Notes under the pieces: generated by a model
Databases searched by the model: none
Seen by the model: only the letters and a program-made list of their open reading frames with translations
Told to the model about the DNA's origin: nothing
Position numbers and translations under genes: made by a program
Source: Burkholderia ubonensis
GTDB taxonomy: Bacteria; Pseudomonadota; Gammaproteobacteria; Burkholderiales; Burkholderiaceae
Direction: 5' to 3'
DNA: 64,000 nucleotides
Assembly (NCBI RefSeq): GCF_902833085.1
Contig: NZ_CADFEB010000004.1
Coordinates: forward strand, 62,001 to 126,000
Part shown: positions 59,074 to 64,000 of the stretch, in pieces
Layout: every line of letters starts with the position of its first letter
Position numbering within the stretch: the first letter of the stretch is position 1

Positions 59074-59832
59074 ATGGACCGACTGATATACACGGCGATG
59101 ACGGGCGCGTCGCAGGCGCTCGACCAGCAGGCGATCGTCGCGAACAATCTGGCGAACGCGTCGACGACCGGCTTTCGCGCGCAGCTCGCGACCTTTCGCG
59201 CGGTGCCGATGAATTTCGGCGACGGCAGCACGATCGACCCGACGACGACGCGCACCTACGTGCTGTCGTCGACGCCCGGCTCGGACTTCGCGCCGGGGCC
59301 GATCTCGCGCACCGGCAATCCGCTCGACGTCGCGGTGCAGGGCGCCGGCTGGCTGTCCGTGCAGCTGGCCGACGGCAGCGAGGCGTACACGCGCGACGGC
59401 AACCTGCACGTCAACCAGGACGGTCAGATCGTCAACGCGAGCAACCTGCCGGTGGTCGGCAACGGCGGCCCGATCTCGGTGCCGCCGAATGCCGAGGTGA
59501 CGATCGGCAAGGACGGCACGGTGTCCGCGCTGATGCCGGGCGACCCGCCGACCGCGGTCGCGATGATCGACCGGATGAAGCTCGTCAATCCCGATCCGGC
59601 GACGATCACGCGCGGCAACGACGGCCTGTTCCGCACCGCCGACGGCAACCCGGCGGACGCCGACCCGGACGTCGTCGTCGTGCCGAATTCGCTCGAAGGC
59701 AGCAACGTCAACCCGGTGAACGCGATGGTCGCGATGATCGACAACGCGCGCGCGTTCCAGCTGCAGTCGAAGATGATCCAGACCGCCGACCAGAACGAGC
59801 AGTCGGCGAACCAGCTGCTCAATTTCAGCTGA
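59074..59832 (+). CDS. flgF: Flagellar rod protein FlgF
   Basis: 252 aa. [35 protein letters not shown] and the C-terminal [19 protein letters not shown] are FlgF-type ends. 21 bp from flgE. Confidence 0.95.
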   Translation: MDRLIYTAMTGASQALDQQAIVANNLANASTTGFRAQLATFRAVPMNFGDGSTIDPTTTRTYVLSSTPGSDFAPGPISRTGNPLDVAVQGAGWLSVQLADGSEAYTRDGNLHVNQDGQIVNASNLPVVGNGGPISVPPNAEVTIGKDGTVSALMPGDPPTAVAMIDRMKLVNPDPATITRGNDGLFRTADGNPADADPDVVVVPNSLEGSNVNPVNAMVAMIDNARAFQLQSKMIQTADQNEQSANQLLNFS

Positions 59833-59860
59833 CGCCAGCCAACGAAGGAGTCAATTCAAA

Positions 59861-60649
59861 GTGAACCGTTCGCTCTACATCGCCGCTACCGGCATGAACG
59901 CGCAGCAAGCGCAGATGGACGTGATCTCGAACAACCTCGCGAACGTCAGCACCAACGGCTACAAGGGTTCGCGCGCGGTGTTCGAGGACCTGCTGTACCA
60001 GACGATCCGCCAGCCCGGCGCGAACTCGACGCAGCAGACCGAGCTGCCGTCGGGCCTGCAGCTCGGCACCGGCGTGCAGCAGGTCGCGACCGAGCGCCTG
60101 TACACGCAGGGCAGCCTGCAGCAGACCGGCAACTCGAAGGATCTCGCGATCGATGGCGCGGGCTTCTTCCAGGTGCTGATGCCGGACGGCACGAACGCGT
60201 ACACGCGCGACGGCTCGTTCCAGACCAACGCGCAGGGCCAGCTCGTCACGGCGAGCGGCTACCAGGTCCTGCCGGCGATCACCGTGCCGCAGAACGCGAC
60301 CGCGCTGACGATCGGCAAGGACGGCGTGGTGTCGGTCAAGCAGGCGGGCTCGAACAACGCGGTGCAGATCGGCTCGATCCAGATCGCGACCTTCATCAAC
60401 CCGGCCGGCCTCGAGGCGAAGGGCGAGAACCTGTTCGCCGAGACCACGTCGTCGGGCGCGCCGAACGTGTCGCAGCCGGGCCTGAACGGCGCGGGCTCGC
60501 TCAACCAGGGCTATGTCGAAGCGTCGAACGTGAACGTCGTGCAGGAGCTCGTCAACATGATCCAGACGCAGCGCGCGTACGAGATCAACAGCAAGGCCGT
60601 GACGACTTCCGACCAGATGCTGCAGAACGTCACGCAAATGAAGAGCTAA
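59861..60649 (+). CDS. flgG: Flagellar distal rod protein FlgG
   Basis: 262 aa starting at a GTG with AAGGAG upstream. [34 protein letters not shown] and [21 protein letters not shown] are standard FlgG ends. It makes the distal rod between FlgF and the hook. Confidence 0.95.
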   Translation: MNRSLYIAATGMNAQQAQMDVISNNLANVSTNGYKGSRAVFEDLLYQTIRQPGANSTQQTELPSGLQLGTGVQQVATERLYTQGSLQQTGNSKDLAIDGAGFFQVLMPDGTNAYTRDGSFQTNAQGQLVTASGYQVLPAITVPQNATALTIGKDGVVSVKQAGSNNAVQIGSIQIATFINPAGLEAKGENLFAETTSSGAPNVSQPGLNGAGSLNQGYVEASNVNVVQELVNMIQTQRAYEINSKAVTTSDQMLQNVTQMKS

Positions 60650-60670
60650 CCGGAATCACTCGTCGCCGCA

Positions 60671-61360
60671 ATGAAGCAGGTTCGTCACTTCCCGTTCGTC
60701 ACCGCCCGCGCCGCCTGCGTGCTCGCGGCGGCGGCGCTCGCGGGCTGCGCGCAGATTCCCCGCGAGCCGATCATCCAGCAGCCGATGTCGGCGCAGCCGC
60801 CGATTCCGCCGTCGATGCAGGCGCCCGGCTCGATCTACAACCCGGGCTATGCGGGCCGGCCGCTGTTCGAGGATCAGCGTCCGCGCAACGTCGGCGACAT
60901 CCTGACGATCGTGATCGCCGAGAACATCAACGCGACGAAGTCGTCCGGCGCGAACACCAACCGCGCGGGCACCACCAACTTCGACGTGCCGACCGCCGGC
61001 TTCCTCGGCGGGCTGTTCGCAAAGGCGAACCTGTCGGCGGCGGGCGGCAACAAGTTCAACGCGACCGGCGGCGCGAGCGCGGCGAACACGTTCAACGGCA
61101 CGATCACGGTGACCGTGACCAACGTGCTGCCGAACGGCAACCTGATCGTTAGCGGCGAGAAGCAGATGCTGATCAACCAGGGCAACGAGTTCGTGCGCTT
61201 CTCGGGCGTCGTGAACCCGAACACGATCTCCGGTGCGAACTCGGTCCTCTCGACGCAGGTCGCCGACGCGAAGATCGAATACTCGGCGAAGGGCTACATC
61301 AACGAAGCCGAGACGATGGGCTGGCTGCAGCGCTTCTTCCTCAACATTTCGCCGTGGTGA
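60671..61360 (+). CDS. flgH: Flagellar L-ring lipoprotein FlgH
   Basis: 229 aa. Signal peptide with lipobox LAGC near residue 26. [43 protein letters not shown] is the FlgH domain. Anchored in the outer membrane. The TGA stop overlaps the flgI ATG by one base. Confidence 0.95.
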   Translation: MKQVRHFPFVTARAACVLAAAALAGCAQIPREPIIQQPMSAQPPIPPSMQAPGSIYNPGYAGRPLFEDQRPRNVGDILTIVIAENINATKSSGANTNRAGTTNFDVPTAGFLGGLFAKANLSAAGGNKFNATGGASAANTFNGTITVTVTNVLPNGNLIVSGEKQMLINQGNEFVRFSGVVNPNTISGANSVLSTQVADAKIEYSAKGYINEAETMGWLQRFFLNISPW

Positions 61361-62553
61361 TGACGATGCGTACCTTGCTCGCGCGCATGATGCGCCATCT
61401 CGCCCGCTCGAACCGGCTGGCCGCCGCGCGCTGCGCGCTCGCCGCCTGCTGCGTGCTGGCGCTCGTGCCGGCGGCCGCGCACGCCGAGCGCCTGAAGGAT
61501 CTCGCGCAGATCCAGGGCGTGCGCGACAACCCGCTGATCGGCTACGGCCTCGTCGTCGGCCTCGACGGCACCGGCGACCAGACGATGCAGACGCCGTTCA
61601 CGACGCAGACGCTCGCGAACATGCTCGCGAACCTCGGCATCTCGATCAACAACGGCTCGGCCAACGGCGGCGGCTCGTCGCTGTCGAACATGCAGCTGAA
61701 GAACGTCGCGGCGGTGATGGTCACCGCGACGCTGCCGCCGTTCGCGCGGCCGGGCGAGGCGGTCGACGTCACCGTGTCGTCGCTCGGCAACGCGAAGAGC
61801 CTGCGCGGCGGCACGCTGCTGCTCACGCCGCTCAAGGGCGCGGACGGGCAGGTGTACGCGCTCGCGCAGGGCAACATGGCGGTGGGCGGCGCGGGCGCGA
61901 GCGCGAACGGCAGCCGCGTGCAGGTGAACCAGCTCGCGTCGGGCCGCATCGCCGGCGGCGCGATCGTCGAGCGCTCGGTGCCGAACGCGGTCGCGCAGAT
62001 GAACGGGATGCTGCAGCTGCAGCTCAACGACATGGATTACGGCACCGCGCAGCGCATCGTGTCGGCGATCAACGGCAGCTTCGGGCCGAACACCGCGACC
62101 GCGCTCGACGGCCGCACGATCCAGCTCGCGGCGCCGGCCGATTCGGCGCAGCAGGTCGCGTTCATGGCGCGCCTGCAGAACCTCGACGTGAGCCCGGACA
62201 AGGCCGCCGCGAAGGTGATCCTCAACGCGCGCACGGGCTCGATCGTGATGAACCAGATGGTCACGCTGCAAAGCTGCGCGGTCGCGCACGGCAACCTGTC
62301 GGTGGTCGTCAACACGCAGCCGGTCGTGTCGCAGCCGGGGCCGTTCTCGAACGGGCAGACGGTCGCCGCGCAGCAGTCGCAGATCCAGCTGAAGCAGGAC
62401 AACGGCTCGCTGAAGATGGTGACGGCGGGCGCGAACCTCGCCGACGTCGTGAAGGCGCTCAACTCGCTGGGCGCCACGCCCGCGGACCTGATGTCGATCC
62501 TGCAGGCGATGAAGGCGGCCGGCTCGCTGCGCGCAGACCTGGAGATCATCTAA
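61360..62553 (+). CDS. flgI: Flagellar P-ring protein FlgI
   Basis: 397 aa from the ATG at 61360 (61366 is an alternative). A Sec signal ends [35 protein letters not shown] is the FlgI start. Its P-ring assembly depends on FlgA, encoded divergently nearby. Confidence 0.95.
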   Translation: MTMRTLLARMMRHLARSNRLAAARCALAACCVLALVPAAAHAERLKDLAQIQGVRDNPLIGYGLVVGLDGTGDQTMQTPFTTQTLANMLANLGISINNGSANGGGSSLSNMQLKNVAAVMVTATLPPFARPGEAVDVTVSSLGNAKSLRGGTLLLTPLKGADGQVYALAQGNMAVGGAGASANGSRVQVNQLASGRIAGGAIVERSVPNAVAQMNGMLQLQLNDMDYGTAQRIVSAINGSFGPNTATALDGRTIQLAAPADSAQQVAFMARLQNLDVSPDKAAAKVILNARTGSIVMNQMVTLQSCAVAHGNLSVVVNTQPVVSQPGPFSNGQTVAAQQSQIQLKQDNGSLKMVTAGANLADVVKALNSLGATPADLMSILQAMKAAGSLRADLEII

Positions 62554-63546
62554 ATGGCGAATTCCGCGAACTTCTCCAACGCGAACGAACTGTCGCAGCG
62601 CTTCGCGCTCGACGTGCAGGGCTTCGACGCGCTGCGCGCGCAGGTCAAGCAGTCGCCGCAGGCCGGCGCGAAGCTCGTCGCGGGCCAGTTCGACGCGATG
62701 TTCACGCAGATGATGCTGAAGAGCATGCGCGACGCGACGCCCGACGGCGGGCTGTTCGACTCGAGCACGTCGAAGATGTACACGTCGATGCTCGACCAGC
62801 AGCTCGCGCAGCACATGTCGTCGCGCGGGATCGGCGTGGCCGACGCGCTGATGAAGCAGCTGATGCGCAACGCGAACCTCGGCGCGGGCGCGGCCGGCTC
62901 GACCGACGCCGGCGCGGCCGGGCTCGGGATGGCCGGCGCGGGCATCTCCGGCAACGAAGGCGGCATGGCCGCGATGAACGCGATGGCGCGCGCCTACGCG
63001 AGCACGGCCGGCAGCAACGGCACGCTGGCGAGCGGGCGCGGCTATTCCGCGGGCAGCGCGCTGACGCCGCCGGTGAAGGGCGCGGGCGGCTCGCCCGACG
63101 CCGACGCATTCGTCGACCGGCTCGCCGGCCCGGCGCAGGCGGCGAGCGCGACGACCGGCGTGCCGGCGCGCTTCATCGTCGGCCAGGCCGCGCTCGAATC
63201 GGGCTGGGGCAAGCGCGAGATCCGCGCGGCCGACGGCTCGACGAGCTACAACGTGTTCGGCATCAAGGCGACCAAGGGCTGGACCGGCCGCACGGTGTCG
63301 GCGCTGACGACCGAATACGTGAACGGCGAGCCGCGCCGCGTCGTCGCGAAGTTCCGCGCGTACGACTCCTACGAGCACGCGATGACCGACTACGCGAACC
63401 TGCTGAAGAACAATCCGCGCTACGCGGGCGTGCTGAGCGCGAGCCGCAGCGTCGAGGGCTTCGCGCACGGGATGCAGAAGGCCGGCTACGCGACCGACCC
63501 GAACTACGCGAAGAAGCTCATCTCGATCATGCAGCAGATCGGCTGA
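62554..63546 (+). CDS. flgJ: FlgJ: rod assembly protein fused to peptidoglycan hydrolase
   Basis: 330 aa. The N-terminal rod-capping domain (QFDAMFTQMMLKSMRDATPDGGLF) and a C-terminal glucosaminidase domain (FIVGQAALESGWGKREI with the catalytic Glu, then YNVFGIKATKGW) are both present, so it is the two-domain proteobacterial form. It opens peptidoglycan for the rod. It starts 3 bases after the flgI stop begins (TAAATG). Confidence 0.95.
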   Translation: MANSANFSNANELSQRFALDVQGFDALRAQVKQSPQAGAKLVAGQFDAMFTQMMLKSMRDATPDGGLFDSSTSKMYTSMLDQQLAQHMSSRGIGVADALMKQLMRNANLGAGAAGSTDAGAAGLGMAGAGISGNEGGMAAMNAMARAYASTAGSNGTLASGRGYSAGSALTPPVKGAGGSPDADAFVDRLAGPAQAASATTGVPARFIVGQAALESGWGKREIRAADGSTSYNVFGIKATKGWTGRTVSALTTEYVNGEPRRVVAKFRAYDSYEHAMTDYANLLKNNPRYAGVLSASRSVEGFAHGMQKAGYATDPNYAKKLISIMQQIG

Positions 63547-63661
63547 CCGGGCCGCCGGCGCCGCCGTCGTCCCCCCCTTGTCGCCCGCTCCTTTCGGACC
63601 GCGCCCGGCCCCGCCGCGCGCGGTTTTGAACGTTTGCGCGAAAAAAATCGGAAAATCGATC

Positions 63662-63688
63662 TAAACTTTCGGGCAGCACTGCCGCTAA
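63662..63688 (+). promoter_or_regulatory. Sigma-28 (FliA) promoter upstream of ycgR
   Basis: TAAA (63662-63665), a 15-base spacer and GCCGCTAA (63681-63688), only one base away from the flagellar consensus in the -10 box. It points at the ycgR start 91 bp downstream. Confidence 0.8.
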
Positions 63689-63705
63689 GTGTGAGAGACC
63701 TGCGA

Positions 63706-63733
63706 CCGGGCCAACGATCTGGCCCGGTTTTTT
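63706..63733 (+). terminator. Intrinsic terminator between the sigma-28 promoter and ycgR
   Basis: CCGGGCCA (63706-63713), a six-base loop, TGGCCCGG (63720-63727) and TTTTTT. It starts only 18 bp after the -10 box, so it lies in the leader of the ycgR transcript rather than before the promoter. Confidence 0.75.
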
Positions 63734-63778
63734 GCGCACCGGTTCCCGGGCGCTCATGACAAGAAAGACCGGCAAGCC

Positions 63779-64000
63779 ATGAATATCGAACTGTCGATGG
63801 ACCCGAGCCAGGACGCGGGGCACTCCGGGCCCGACTACGCCCGCCGCAATCCGCTGGAAATCGGCGTGCAGCTGCGCAACCTCGTGAACCGCGGCGATTT
63901 CCTGACCGTCGAGTACCCGGGCGGCCAGCTCGTCACCCGGCTGCTCGAGGTCGACGTCGGTGCGCGCACCTTCACGTTCGACTGGGGCGCGCTCGCCGAG
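63779..64000 (+). CDS. ycgR: Flagellar brake protein YcgR (5' part, cut by window end)
   Basis: 74 codons are visible. RRNPLEIGVQLRNLVNRGDFLTVEYPGGQLVTRLLEVD fits the N-terminal YcgR domain; the PilZ domain that binds cyclic di-GMP would lie beyond the window. The RBS is weak. With a sigma-28 promoter before it, the gene belongs to the late flagellar class. Confidence 0.85.
   Translation, partial: MNIELSMDPSQDAGHSGPDYARRNPLEIGVQLRNLVNRGDFLTVEYPGGQLVTRLLEVDVGARTFTFDWGALAE

Overview
The window is about 68% GC and carries a betaproteobacterial gene set: a dppABCDF operon, a HiPIP protein, pxpBCA, cca and the flgNMA / flgBCDEFGHIJ flagellar block. Everything fits a Burkholderia chromosome 1, most likely the Burkholderia cepacia complex. 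The organism is inferred from gene content and composition only. No phage, conjugative or CRISPR signature was seen. One short non-autonomous transposable element (MITE-like, 4066-4348) is clear.

Layout. 79-3929: a phosphodiesterase/nuclease-type gene, a small exported protein, a Lon-like AAA ATPase and an FAD oxidoreductase. 4066-4348: the MITE. 4390-6221: a HiPIP gene and an MHS-type MFS transporter. 6478-13302: dppABCDF plus a TraB/GumN gene. 13303-13849: a gene-free convergent interval with a good promoter and terminator, a candidate small RNA. 13850-17067: the 5-oxoprolinase operon pxpBCA and a divergent MarR-type gene. 17156-22712: housekeeping genes (5-formyl-THF cyclo-ligase, lytic transglycosylase, NDUFA9-like protein, GST, CCA-adding enzyme). 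22768-51929: a large accessory cluster. 52037-53383: a secreted SGNH esterase resembling thermolabile haemolysin. 53539-64000: the flagellar rod, hook and ring genes, ending in a partial ycgR.

The accessory cluster is the main discovery. An XRE-cupin regulator (24062-24901) sits beside a unidirectional run of 15 genes (25189-41259). These encode a MaoC hydratase, a CitE/HpcH-type C-C lyase/aldolase, a LeuA-like condensing enzyme without its regulatory domain, two alpha-oxoamine synthases, two IPNS-like 2OG oxygenases, two members of an unassigned HxD...H...R family, a membrane desaturase, an ornithine-cyclodeaminase-like enzyme, an alpha/beta hydrolase, an M24 peptidase and two DHA2 exporters. 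Around it lie an ATP-grasp ligase on the opposite strand, a porin-GAF-peptide-ABC-importer operon, a second M24 aminopeptidase and a threonine-dehydratase-like gene. No NRPS, PKS or carrier protein is present.

An AT-rich, partly palindromic motif (core GACTAAAATTTTAGTC, with AAATTTWAGCTTGAC alongside) recurs in four intergenic regions of the cluster: before the dehydratase gene, between regulator and biosynthetic operon, between ligase and porin, and before the last aminopeptidase. It ties all these units into one probable regulon. The enzyme set resembles what I recall of ketomemicin biosynthesis: aldolase, dehydratase, decarboxylative alpha-oxoamine synthase and ATP-grasp ligase. My working hypothesis is a carrier-free pathway to a ketomethylene-type pseudopeptide or related unusual amino acid, with its own export, re-uptake and peptidase functions. 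The genes and sites are seen in the sequence; the product is inference.
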